Assembly: GCA_035291645.1 (NCBI GenBank)
Contig: DATDRQ010000171.1
Span: 1-41,724 of the forward strand
DNA from: DATDRQ01 sp035291645
GTDB taxonomy: Bacteria > Chloroflexota > Anaerolineae > Anaerolineales > UBA4823
DNA length: 41,724 nt
Direction of reading: 5' to 3'
Part shown: positions 8,198 to 16,110 of the stretch, one piece after another
Numbering within the stretch: the first letter of the stretch is position 1
Layout: every line of letters begins with the position of its first letter
Position numbers and translations under genes: made by a program
The notes under the pieces: generated by a model
Seen by the model: the letters and a program-made list of their open reading frames with translations, nothing else
What the model was told of the DNA's origin: nothing
The model's database searches: none

Positions 8198-9385
8198 CTA
8201 ATCGCTAAAAGCTAATAGCCCTCCTGCCACTAACGCCATGCCCGCCCCGAAGTAGAAGGGCGCCGCCGGGCCGAACCCGGGCCATTCCCCCAGCCCCTGC
8301 CACAACACCCCGGCAATCAACGAGGCGGGCAGCGCCGCCAGCCCTATCCCGGCGTGGTACAGCCCATAAGCCGTGCCGCGCTGCGCCTCCGGCACCAGGT
8401 CGGCGACCAGGGCGCGGGCCGTACCTTCCGCCAGGGCGTAATAGACCCCGTACAGGCTGAACAATAGCCAGACCTGGGCGCCTGACTGCGCCCGGGCCAA
8501 CCCCAGGTAGACCAGCATATACACCAACCAGCCTGCCAGCAGCACCCGCCGCCGCCCGACCCGGTCGGACAGCGAACCGGCCGGCGTCGAGAGCAGGGTG
8601 TAGACCGCCGTAAAAGTCAGCAGCATCCCCATCACTTGCAGCACACTCAGCCCGCGCTCCTGAGCTCTTAAGATGATGAAGGCATCCGAGGAATTTCCCA
8701 GGGTGAACAGGATCACGATGCCCAGGAAGAACAGGAAGCGCCGGTCCATCCCGTCGATAGAAAGCCGGAACGGTCCTCCATCGCCGCGCGGCGCGGCCAG
8801 CTCATGGGCGCCCAGAACGAGCAGGAGCACCGCCAACACGGCGGGCAGAATGCTGGCGAGCACGACCGCCTGGAAGGTGGCGCGTTCCAGGGTAGGGTCG
8901 CCGGCCTGGGTCCTCCAGATGATCAGGGCGGCGATGCCGATCCCGACGAAGGCGCCGGCCGTATCCGCGGCGCGGTGCAGCCCGAAGGCCAGGCCGCGCC
9001 GCTCCGGCTCGATGCTGCCCGCCAGCAGGGCATCGCGCGGCGCGCTGCGGATACCCTTCCCGATCCGGTCGGTAAAGCGTACACCCAGCACCAGCCCCCA
9101 GCTGTTGGCGAAGTACAGGAACGGCTTGGCTATTGCCGAAAGGGTGTAGCCGATCACCGTCAATCTCTTGCGCCTGCCCAGCCGGTCGGAGAGCGCCCCC
9201 GAATATACCTTCAACAGGCTGGCGGTCGTCTCCGCGATGCCTTCGATCAGACCGACCACCGCGGTCGAGGCCCCCAACACGTTGGTCAGGAAGAGCGGCA
9301 GCAGGTTGAACAGCATCTCCGACGAAACGTCGGTCAGGAATGATGTAACGGAGAGGACCCAGACGTTGCGAGGCAGGCGGCGCAT
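8198..9385 (-). CDS. MFS transporter
   Basis: The 395-residue inner-membrane protein has about twelve hydrophobic segments, the size and layout of a major facilitator. The N-terminal half contains the MFS loop motif between helices 2 and 3 (SGALSDRLGRRKRL), repeated in the second half as GSLSDRVGRRRVLL. The first cytoplasmic part reads MRRLPRNVWVLSVTSFLTDVS, cut here at the first helix. The substrate is unknown; similar proteins are annotated as drug or metabolite efflux pumps. The ribosome site is weak. The GYD gene lies about 200 bases upstream on the same strand but the gap makes co-transcription uncertain. Confidence 0.88.
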   Translation of the reverse strand: MRRLPRNVWVLSVTSFLTDVSSEMLFNLLPLFLTNVLGASTAVVGLIEGIAETTASLLKVYSGALSDRLGRRKRLTVIGYTLSAIAKPFLYFANSWGLVLGVRFTDRIGKGIRSAPRDALLAGSIEPERRGLAFGLHRAADTAGAFVGIGIAALIIWRTQAGDPTLERATFQAVVLASILPAVLAVLLLVLGAHELAAPRGDGGPFRLSIDGMDRRFLFFLGIVILFTLGNSSDAFIILRAQERGLSVLQVMGMLLTFTAVYTLLSTPAGSLSDRVGRRRVLLAGWLVYMLVYLGLARAQSGAQVWLLFSLYGVYYALAEGTARALVADLVPEAQRGTAYGLYHAGIGLAALPASLIAGVLWQGLGEWPGFGPAAPFYFGAGMALVAGGLLAFSD

Positions 9386-9588
9386 GCAGGCTAGGCCGGA
9401 TGCTGTGCGTTATTTATCCGCGGAACGATGCTGCTGCAATTAAAAAAGCCCGCGAGGAACCATCTCCGAGCGCCGTCATCTCCGAATGTGTACGGACGCC
9501 AGGAGGCTGGAATTGTTTCCCCGACCCTCTAGAAAAGGCAGGTAATCTTCGCGGCTGGCTTCAGGCTCGCTAGCCGGGCTGCGAGTGG
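9386..9588. other. Spacer between GYD gene and MFS gene
   Basis: No gene is supported in these 203 bases. A weak CTAGCC/GGCTAG stem lies just after the GYD stop codon at about 9567-9590 and lacks a U-tract. Confidence 0.35.
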
Positions 9589-9882
9589 CTAGGGCAGTCC
9601 CTTGACGATGCTCTCGATCTCTTCTTCGCCGAAGGCCCGCATGGTCGTGGTGCGCACGTTGCCCTGCATGCCGGTGGCCATGAGCAGGCGCATGACGGTC
9701 TCGTCGTCTGGCGCGGTACCGACCAGGACGCCGTCGTACTGCCCGAGCGTCCACCAGATGCCGACAAAGCTGCCGCCGGCGGCTTCGAACGCCGCCCGCA
9801 CTGCCTTGGCCCGTTCACCGGTTTGCTTGGCACTTCGGATGCCCTGCTCTGTAAAGTTGAACAAAGTAACGTAAGCTGGCAT
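9589..9882 (-). CDS. GYD domain-containing protein
   Basis: The 97-residue protein begins MPAYVTLFNFTEQGIR and contains the GYD-family core GQYDGVLVGTAPDD at about residues 48-61. The fold is a small ferredoxin-like (dimeric alpha/beta barrel) domain; family members are mostly uncharacterised cytoplasmic proteins. A very strong ribosome site, AAAGGAGG, sits 5 bases before the ATG on the minus strand. Function is not assigned. Confidence 0.88.
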   Translation of the reverse strand: MPAYVTLFNFTEQGIRSAKQTGERAKAVRAAFEAAGGSFVGIWWTLGQYDGVLVGTAPDDETVMRLLMATGMQGNVRTTTMRAFGEEEIESIVKGLP

Positions 9883-10206
9883 GGTTTCCTCCTTTGTTAA
9901 TTCCCAAGGCTTGGATAGTGACGAGCCAGGGGGTGTTTAGGGAACGAAAAGTCGAAGTTCCCACCCTGTGACTGGCAGACTCCGACTTAGTTCGACCGCG
10001 GCACACCTGGCTCCGATTAGAGCTCACCGCACTGACTGCCATTCTTCTACTATTCACCAAATTTGGAGCAATAAGATGGCAACCATCATTATTGCAGAAA
10101 TAACGCCGGATGTCAACAGGCGATCTGATGACTTTCCAGTCTACGATACGCTTTTACTCCCCCTCAAAGACAGAAAGATGTAATGCTGCACGGGGATTGG
10201 GCGCGG
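9883..10206. other. Intergenic region between trehalose synthase end and GYD gene
   Basis: The 324 bases hold the GYD ribosome site at the left end. On the plus strand an ATG at 10076, preceded by GGAGC, could encode a 35-residue peptide beginning MATIIIAEITP; it has no recognised family and I do not call it a gene. No terminator was seen after the trehalose synthase stop. Confidence 0.4.
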
Positions 10207-11850
10207 TTATTGAGAGAACCGTAGCCAGAGACACTGGTAGGGCTGCAGGGTAGTAGTGAGAAAACCTTTGCTGGTATCCAGGTCCACCAGGCCGCCGAGC
10301 AATACAGCCGGCGCGGAGAGGGGCTCCCCCGTTAGCGAGAGCCGAACGCGCTGCGCTTCGGGGGACAGGTTGTTCAAGATCAGGAAGGATTCGTGTTCGT
10401 TTGTGCGCCAGTAGGCTGCCACCCGGCGGGTGGCAGGGGTATTGGACCACTCTGCCCAGCGGAAGTCGCCAAGGCCGAGCGCCGGGCTGGCTTTACGCAG
10501 GCGGATCATTCGCCGGATGGTGTGCAGCAGGGAGGCGGGGTCGGCCAGCTGACCGGCGACGTTGAGACGGGTGGGGGAGTAGACGGGGTCGTCGATCACC
10601 GGTGCGTATAGGCGAAAAGGGTCGGCCTCCGAGAAGCCGCCTGCCGGTCCGCCGTCCCACTGCATCGGGGTGCGCACCCCGTCCCGGTCGTCCAGCCAGA
10701 TATCATCGCCCATGCCGATCTCGTCGCCGTAATAGATGATCGGCGAGCCGGGCAGGCTGAACAGCAGGGAGTAGGCCAGCTCGATCACCCGCCGGTCGTT
10801 TTCCAGCAGGGGAGCCAGCCGGCGGCGGATGCCCAGGTTCAGGCGCATGCGTGCCAGTGGGGCGTACGTCAGCCACATCCAGTCGCGTTCTTCCGGCGTG
10901 ACCATCTCCAGGGTCAGCTCGTCGTGATTCCTCAGAAATGTGCACCACTGGCAGCCCGGTGGGATGGGCGGCGTGCGCTCCAATGCCCAGGCGATCGGCT
11001 CGACCTCGCCGCGACGTAATGCCATAAACAGGCGCGGCATGAGCGGGAAGTGGAAGCCCATGTGGAACTCGTCGCCCTCCCCGAAGTAGGCGCGCACGTC
11101 CTCAGGCCACTGGTTGGCCTCGCACAACAGCACCCGCCCGGGGTAGTCCCCCTCGACCAAGCGGCGCAGCTCCTTCAGGTAGGCGTGCGTCTCCGGCAGG
11201 TTTTCGCAGTTGGTGCCCTCGCGCTCGAATAAATAGGGCACTGCGTCCACCCGGAAACCGTCCACCCCCAGGTCGAGCCAGAAACGGGCGATCTGGAGCA
11301 TTTCTTCCCGCACGCGCGGGTTATCAAAGTTCAGGTCTGGCTGGAAAGAGTAGAAGCGGTGCCAGAAGAACTGCCCGGCCTGTTCGTCCCAGGTCCAGTT
11401 AGAAGTCTCGGTATCCAGGAAAATTATGCGCGCCTCCCGGTAATTCTGGCCGGTGTCGCTCCATACATAATAATCCCGGAAGGGAGAATCCTTGCTCGAA
11501 CGGGCCGCCTGAAACCAGGGGTGCTGGTCGGAGGTGTGGTTGAGCACCAGATCCGTAATCACGCGCAGCCCGCGCCGGTGGGCGGCCTCCAACAGGTCGA
11601 TAAAATCCTGCCGGTCTCCGAAATCGGGCAGGATCTCGCGATAGTCGGAAATGTCGTAGCCACCATCCCGGCAGGGGGATTGGTAGATCGGCAGCAGCCA
11701 CAGGCAGTCCACACCCAGCTGTTGCAGGTAATCGAGCTTCTCGATCAAACCGCGCAGGTCGCCATGCCCGTCGCCGTTGCTGTCGCGGTAGGCGCGCACG
11801 TAGACCTCATAGAATACAGCGTTCATGTGCCAGGAAGGATTGCTCAGCAT
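10207..11850 (-). CDS. treS: Trehalose synthase (maltose alpha-D-glucosyltransferase, GH13)
   Basis: The 547-residue cytoplasmic enzyme interconverts maltose and trehalose by intramolecular transglucosylation. It has the TreS start NAVFYEVYVRAYRDSNGDG and the family-typical stretches DCLWLLPIYQSP, VLNHTSDQHPWFQ and LFEREGTNCENLPETH. The GH13 catalytic residues are Asp202 (GFRVDAVPY), Glu244 (LLCEANQWPED) and Asp310 (FLRNHDELT); the QPDLN motif of the oligo-1,6-glucosidase subfamily is at 170-174. The length of about 550 is that of single-domain TreS with no fused maltokinase. AGGAG lies 5 bases before the ATG. It is the last gene of the sugar operon, 12 bases after the alpha-glucosidase, so imported disaccharide can be isomerised or stored as trehalose. 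Confidence 0.95.
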   Translation of the reverse strand: MLSNPSWHMNAVFYEVYVRAYRDSNGDGHGDLRGLIEKLDYLQQLGVDCLWLLPIYQSPCRDGGYDISDYREILPDFGDRQDFIDLLEAAHRRGLRVITDLVLNHTSDQHPWFQAARSSKDSPFRDYYVWSDTGQNYREARIIFLDTETSNWTWDEQAGQFFWHRFYSFQPDLNFDNPRVREEMLQIARFWLDLGVDGFRVDAVPYLFEREGTNCENLPETHAYLKELRRLVEGDYPGRVLLCEANQWPEDVRAYFGEGDEFHMGFHFPLMPRLFMALRRGEVEPIAWALERTPPIPPGCQWCTFLRNHDELTLEMVTPEERDWMWLTYAPLARMRLNLGIRRRLAPLLENDRRVIELAYSLLFSLPGSPIIYYGDEIGMGDDIWLDDRDGVRTPMQWDGGPAGGFSEADPFRLYAPVIDDPVYSPTRLNVAGQLADPASLLHTIRRMIRLRKASPALGLGDFRWAEWSNTPATRRVAAYWRTNEHESFLILNNLSPEAQRVRLSLTGEPLSAPAVLLGGLVDLDTSKGFLTTTLQPYQCLWLRFSQ

Positions 11851-11862
11851 TGAACTCCTGTT

Positions 11863-13545
11863 TTATAAATTCTTCTCTGTGATCTCCGTGTGGTGCAAAT
11901 GTAGCTCGATCAGCAGACCTTCATCCCCGCGCAGGTGGATTTTCGCCAGATCGATCTCCCCGGAGCGGTCGAGGCCTGTGGAGAGGACCACTTCGCCTGC
12001 GCCCAGTTCCGGCAGACTCAAGTCCATAGCTTGTGGTGAAAAATTCAGCGCCACCAGGAGGGAAGGGGTGCCGGGCGCGCCACCGCCCAGCCGGCGCAGG
12101 AAGACGAAACATTCGTCCGGAACCCCCTCGACCGGTTGGTAATCCCCGCCTTGCAGGCCGGGCGAGGTTTTCCGGTAGGCGAGCAGCTGGCGGTACAGGT
12201 TTAAAAGGGAGTCAGGCTCGGCCAGCTGGCGCTCGACGTTGACCGTCCGGGCTTCCTCTCCGACCGGCAGCCAGGTGGCGGGCGCCCCCGGCGGCGAGAA
12301 ACCGGCGTGGCGGCTGGCGTCCCACTGCATCGGCGTGCGGCAGCCGTCCCGCCCCAGGCCCGGAGCGCGCCGTCCCCACGGGTCCTGCTGAGCCTCGGGT
12401 GGGATTTCGGCGTTGGTCATCCCAATTTCATCCCCATAGTAGAGGGTGGGCGTGCCGCGCAGGGTGAGCAGAAGCATCGCCGCCAGGCGGGCGGCAGCCG
12501 GGCCGATCCGGCTGGCGACCCGCACCTCGTCGTGGTTGCCGAGCACGTAGTTCGGCCAGGCGCCCGGCGGCAGCGCCGCTTCCAGCCCATCCACGATCTG
12601 GCGGACGGCGCCTGCCTCCCAGGACACCCCCAGCAGCTGGTAATTAAAAGGCATGTGGATCTCGTCCAGCTTTTCCCCGTAATAGACTGCCCACTGTGGC
12701 CAATCGAACAGGTGGATCTCACCGACCGAGACGCGCGGCTCGTCCTGGCTGTACGCATCCAGCAGCTGGCGGAACTCGCGGTACAGCGGATGGATGTCCG
12801 CATGCCCCTGGTCGTACAGGTGGACCTGGGTATCATACTCGCCCAGGGACTTGTGCATGGTCAGACCAGCCTCGCTCTTGAGCGGGTTGTCGCGCAGGAG
12901 CGGGTCTTTCATAATGAAGTGGGCCACGTCGATGCGGAAGCCGTCCACACCGCGCTCCAGCCAGAAGCGCACCGCGGCGAACATGGCCTCCTTCACCTGC
13001 GGGTTGCGCCAGTTGAGGTCCGGCTGCTCCTTTAAGAAGGAGTGCAGGTAGTACTGGCCCGTTGCAGGATGCCATTCCCAGGCTGACCCACCGAAGAGGC
13101 TCAACCAGTTGTTGGGAGGGGAACCGCCTGGCCCAGGATCCGCCCAGAAATACCAGTTGCGTTTGGGGTTCTGGCGTGAAGATGAGGATTCCAGGAACCA
13201 GGCATGCTGGTCGGAGGTGTGGTTTGGGACCAGGTCGACGATCACTTTCACATACCGCCGGTGGGCTTCCCGCACCAGCTCGTCGAAGGTCTCCAGGTCG
13301 CCGAAAATTGGATCGACAGCCGTGTAATCGGAAACGTCATAGCCGAAATCTGCCATGGGGGAAGGATAGAAGGGCGAAAGCCAGATGGCATCTATCCCGA
13401 GCGTGCCGGACAGGTACTCCAGGCGCTGGGTGATGCCAGCCAGGTCGCCGACCCCATCCCCGTTGGCATCCTGGAAGCTGCGCGGGTAAACCTGGTAGAT
13501 CACCCCGCCCTGCCACCATAGCGGAGCGCCAATCGACTCGGTCAT
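11863..13545 (-). CDS. GH13 alpha-glucosidase (oligo-1,6-glucosidase subfamily)
   Basis: The 560-residue enzyme hydrolyses terminal alpha-glucosidic bonds of small oligosaccharides. There is no signal peptide, so it acts in the cytoplasm on imported sugar. Catalytic residues are Asp206 (GFRIDVAHF), Glu276 (VSVGEIHLFD) and Asp339 (VLGNHDEVR). QPDLN at 174-178 is the signature of the oligo-1,6-glucosidase subfamily, and the Val after the nucleophile is the residue linked to alpha-1,6 activity in characterised homologues, though this is only a guide. The start codon follows directly on the stop codon of the 76-residue membrane protein, whose last codons supply the AGGAG. Alternatives are sucrose- or trehalose-type hydrolases of the same subfamily. 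Confidence 0.92.
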   Translation of the reverse strand: MTESIGAPLWWQGGVIYQVYPRSFQDANGDGVGDLAGITQRLEYLSGTLGIDAIWLSPFYPSPMADFGYDVSDYTAVDPIFGDLETFDELVREAHRRYVKVIVDLVPNHTSDQHAWFLESSSSRQNPKRNWYFWADPGPGGSPPNNWLSLFGGSAWEWHPATGQYYLHSFLKEQPDLNWRNPQVKEAMFAAVRFWLERGVDGFRIDVAHFIMKDPLLRDNPLKSEAGLTMHKSLGEYDTQVHLYDQGHADIHPLYREFRQLLDAYSQDEPRVSVGEIHLFDWPQWAVYYGEKLDEIHMPFNYQLLGVSWEAGAVRQIVDGLEAALPPGAWPNYVLGNHDEVRVASRIGPAAARLAAMLLLTLRGTPTLYYGDEIGMTNAEIPPEAQQDPWGRRAPGLGRDGCRTPMQWDASRHAGFSPPGAPATWLPVGEEARTVNVERQLAEPDSLLNLYRQLLAYRKTSPGLQGGDYQPVEGVPDECFVFLRRLGGGAPGTPSLLVALNFSPQAMDLSLPELGAGEVVLSTGLDRSGEIDLAKIHLRGDEGLLIELHLHHTEITEKNL

Positions 13546-13776
13546 TTACTCCTGCCCTGCATATAATTGCAAGAAGCGGTTGGGATAGCCGGGTTCCTGA
13601 GCGCTGGTCTCGTCGAGCAGGTCCAGCTCGTCAGGGGTGAGCGCCGGCCCGGTGACGATTATTGCCAGATTGGGGAGCAGGGTGCGGCCGAGCACCCATC
13701 CCAGGGTGGTAGCCATCATCCAGAGGAAGACCAGGGCCCAGTCGAAGCCGCTGCCTGTCGATTCGCTTTGCCGCAT
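13546..13776 (-). CDS. Small single-helix membrane protein inside the sugar operon
   Basis: This 76-residue frame begins MRQSESTGSGFDWALV and has one strong hydrophobic segment, about residues 14-41 (ALVFLWMMATTLGWVLG then TLLPNLAIIV), followed by an acidic tail. Its TAA is directly adjacent to the alpha-glucosidase ATG and its last codons contain that gene's ribosome site, so translation would couple the two. Its own ribosome site is poor. It resembles the first helix of longer membrane proteins that I cannot name, so it may be a truncated remnant kept for its 3' end. A repeat element lies just upstream. Confidence 0.5.
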   Translation of the reverse strand: MRQSESTGSGFDWALVFLWMMATTLGWVLGRTLLPNLAIIVTGPALTPDELDLLDETSAQEPGYPNRFLQLYAGQE

Positions 13777-13797
13777 TGCTTATGGTTTGCTCAGCTT

Positions 13798-13853
13798 GTA
13801 GTGGCGACTTCAGTCGCTCCGCTGCATGTCCGAACGACTGAAGTCGTTACTAC
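13798..13853. repeat. Imperfect palindromic element (GACTTCAGTCG core)
   Basis: A 19-base arm at 13798-13816 (GTAGTGGCGACTTCAGTCG) matches the reverse complement of 13835-13853 at 17 of 19 positions, with an 18-base loop. It lies between the second permease gene and the small membrane protein gene, inside the operon. The layout is that of a REP- or MITE-like dispersed element; as RNA it would form a stable stem that could divide the operon into segments of different abundance. Confidence 0.75.
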
Positions 13854-13899
13854 AGATTCCTGGAGAGATTGCAACCGCCAGAGCGTTGTCTCGCCCGGG

Positions 13900-14793
13900 T
13901 TAACCCTTCACCGATCCGGCAGTCAGGCCACGCACGAAATAGCGCTGGAGCGAGAAGAAGACTATCAGGGGAATGAACATCGTTATGAACGCTCCGGCAG
14001 TCAAGACATGCCAGTCCTGCCCCCTGTCTCCAATCAATGCTGATAGCCGGGAGGTTACGACCGCAACTTCTTTCCTGGTTCCTAAAAACACCAGCGCAAC
14101 CAGCAAATCGTTCCATACCCAGAGAAATTGGAAAATGGCGAAGGAAGCGATCACCGGAACCGAGAGAGGCATTACCAGGCGGGAAAAAGTTGTCAGCGGT
14201 GAAGCACCATCGACGTGTGCGGATTCAAGGATTTCGGCAGGCAGGGTAGAGATATAGCCATAGAACAAGAAAATCGCCAGAGGCAGTCCAAAGCCGGTGT
14301 GGGCCAGCCAGACTCCCAGGTAGGTTCCGTTAAGATCAGCCGCGACATACAAGCGCAGCAAGGGAACCAGAGCCATCTGTAACGGCACCACCATGAGGCC
14401 GATGACGACGATGAAAAAAAATCGACGCCCGGGAAACTCGAGCCAGGCGAACGCGTAGGCAGCAAAGGCGGCAATGGTGATCGGGATGACTACGGCAGGA
14501 ATCGTGACCAGCAGACTGTTGATAAAAGCGTTGCCCATCCCTTCTGCTGTGAGAACCTCTGCATAGTTTTGAATGGTGTACTGGCTGATCTCAAAAGGAT
14601 GCTGGAAAACCGTCCACCAACCGCTAGAATTGATGTCATCTGGGGGCCGAAATGAGGTGATCAATAAACCGATCGTCGGGATCGTCCACAGCAAAGCGAT
14701 GGTTATGATCGCAATCCGCAGCGGCGCACCTGAAAAGATCTGCCGTAACCGGTCATTTCCGGCCTTCGTGCTTGTTTGGATGGTTACGCTCAT
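13900..14793 (-). CDS. Carbohydrate ABC transporter permease, MalG type
   Basis: The 297-residue inner-membrane subunit forms the sugar channel with the neighbouring permease. It has six likely membrane helices and the ATPase-docking EAA loop in the cytoplasmic segment EILESAHVDGASPLTTFSRL, followed by LVMPLSVPV. The C-terminus (FVRGLTAGSVKG) is typical of the MalG/CUT1 family. The ATG follows AAGGAG and overlaps the stop of the MalF-type gene by 4 bases, so the pair is translationally coupled. Confidence 0.93.
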   Translation of the reverse strand: MSVTIQTSTKAGNDRLRQIFSGAPLRIAIITIALLWTIPTIGLLITSFRPPDDINSSGWWTVFQHPFEISQYTIQNYAEVLTAEGMGNAFINSLLVTIPAVVIPITIAAFAAYAFAWLEFPGRRFFFIVVIGLMVVPLQMALVPLLRLYVAADLNGTYLGVWLAHTGFGLPLAIFLFYGYISTLPAEILESAHVDGASPLTTFSRLVMPLSVPVIASFAIFQFLWVWNDLLVALVFLGTRKEVAVVTSRLSALIGDRGQDWHVLTAGAFITMFIPLIVFFSLQRYFVRGLTAGSVKG

Positions 14794-15911
14794 CGTTGGC
14801 TCCTTCCCGAACGCATTCCTCGAACGTTATATACCATGACCGGGATAACGGCGATCAGCAAGATGACTGCCAATGCGCTGGCGCGGCCGGCGTTGCGGAA
14901 TGTGAACATCTCCTGAAACATCCGGTTGGCGATCACCTGGGTATTGAACTGACCGCTGGTCATCACAAAAACGATGTCGAAAACTTTGAGCACCATGATG
15001 ATCACCGTTGTCGTGATCGTGATCAACGTACCACGAATAGAGGGGATGATGACCCGGAAAAAGGACTGGATTTCCGTGGCACCATCGATGCGCGCCGCCT
15101 CGAGCAGTTCGGCGGGCACGCCCTTGATCGCCGAGGAGAGCACGACCATGGCGAAACCGGTGAGGATCCAGATCATGATGAACATCAGGAAGAAGTTGTT
15201 CCATGGCTGTAAAATCAGCCAGCCCTGAGGGTCGCCGCCCAGAGCGACGACGACTGCATTGAGCAAACCGATCTGCGGGCGAGAAGGCGCCTGAAAGCTG
15301 TAAATGAACTTCCAGATTACGCTCGCCCCAACAGCCGAGATCGCCATTGGAATGAAGATGATCGTCTTTGCGGCGGCCTCCCAGCGGACGCGATCCACCA
15401 TGACAGCGATGACCAGTCCCAGCCCAACGACGAACGAGGTCACGACTATTAACCACCAGATATTGTTGCGCAGCACGCCCAGCATGTCAGGATTGGTAAA
15501 TATATAAGTATAATTTTCCAGACCGATGAAGCTCTCCGATCTGGCGTCAAAGAAACTGAGATAAGCGGTTCTAAAGACTGGAAAGACCAGGTAAACCCCC
15601 AGGATCACCAACGCCGGGCCGACAAAGACGAACGGGCGTACACCTTCCCGGACCGCTTCAGGTAGTAATGAAACCAGGTTATCGGTAATGATATAGAGGG
15701 CCCAGACTGCGCCCACCCCGACGATAAGGGCTACGACCGCCACGAGGAATTTATTGGCGTCTGCGTCCCTCATATACGTGAAGCTCCAGCGTAGCGCCAG
15801 GAAGGTGATCACAGGGACGATGAAGGATATGATGACTCGCAGAGTCCCGGTTACAAAAGTTGAAGATTGTTTGCCTGGGGCCGGAGCAGTGTGTTCAACA
15901 GTCTCTGCCAT
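14790..15911 (-). CDS. Carbohydrate ABC transporter permease, MalF type
   Basis: The 373-residue membrane protein is the partner permease of a CUT1 sugar importer. It is longer than typical 290-residue partners because of two or three extra N-terminal helices (residues about 20-100) before the core that starts near FVFVGPALVILGVYLVFPV. The EAA loop reads ELLEAARIDGATEIQSFFRV followed by IIPSI. A strong AAGGAGG precedes the ATG. Order after the binding protein and 4-base overlap with the next permease show an operon. Confidence 0.93.
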   Translation of the reverse strand: MAETVEHTAPAPGKQSSTFVTGTLRVIISFIVPVITFLALRWSFTYMRDADANKFLVAVVALIVGVGAVWALYIITDNLVSLLPEAVREGVRPFVFVGPALVILGVYLVFPVFRTAYLSFFDARSESFIGLENYTYIFTNPDMLGVLRNNIWWLIVVTSFVVGLGLVIAVMVDRVRWEAAAKTIIFIPMAISAVGASVIWKFIYSFQAPSRPQIGLLNAVVVALGGDPQGWLILQPWNNFFLMFIMIWILTGFAMVVLSSAIKGVPAELLEAARIDGATEIQSFFRVIIPSIRGTLITITTTVIIMVLKVFDIVFVMTSGQFNTQVIANRMFQEMFTFRNAGRASALAVILLIAVIPVMVYNVRGMRSGRSQR

Positions 15912-16033
15912 GCAGTCCTCCTTCTCACATAGAAAGAACTTCAGCGCCTATCCAAGAATTCGGTAGAAATGGTATTCATGGCCGTAGTTATTCAACCATG
16001 AAACCCATCCCTACCTTTTCACAAATAGGTACC

Positions 16034-16066
16034 GAGCAGGACAGCCGTTCTCAGACTGCCCTGCTC
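16034..16066 (-). terminator. Possible attenuating hairpin between binding protein and permease genes
   Basis: GAGCAGG (16034-16040) pairs with CCTGCTC (16060-16066), with an inner CAG/CTG pairing after one mismatch. It lies in the 199-base gap after the binding-protein stop, a place where such operons often have an RNA stem that keeps binding-protein mRNA more abundant. There is no U-tract, so it is weak evidence for termination. Confidence 0.35.
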
Positions 16067-16110
16067 TTCATCTACATCAGATCAACTCTCTAACCCCCAT
16101 CTTATCTTGC

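Noticed and set aside
10076..10183. 35-residue peptide beginning MATIIIAEITP
   Set aside because: Plausible GGAGC ahead of the ATG, but too short to support and no homologue recalled; noted only in the intergenic entry.
12307..13035. Plus-strand open frame of about 240 codons inside the alpha-glucosidase
   Set aside because: Antisense to conserved GH13 motifs; no ribosome site.
16034..16066. Full intrinsic terminator after the binding-protein gene
   Set aside because: Stem present but no U-tract and the downstream permeases must be transcribed; listed only as a possible attenuating stem.
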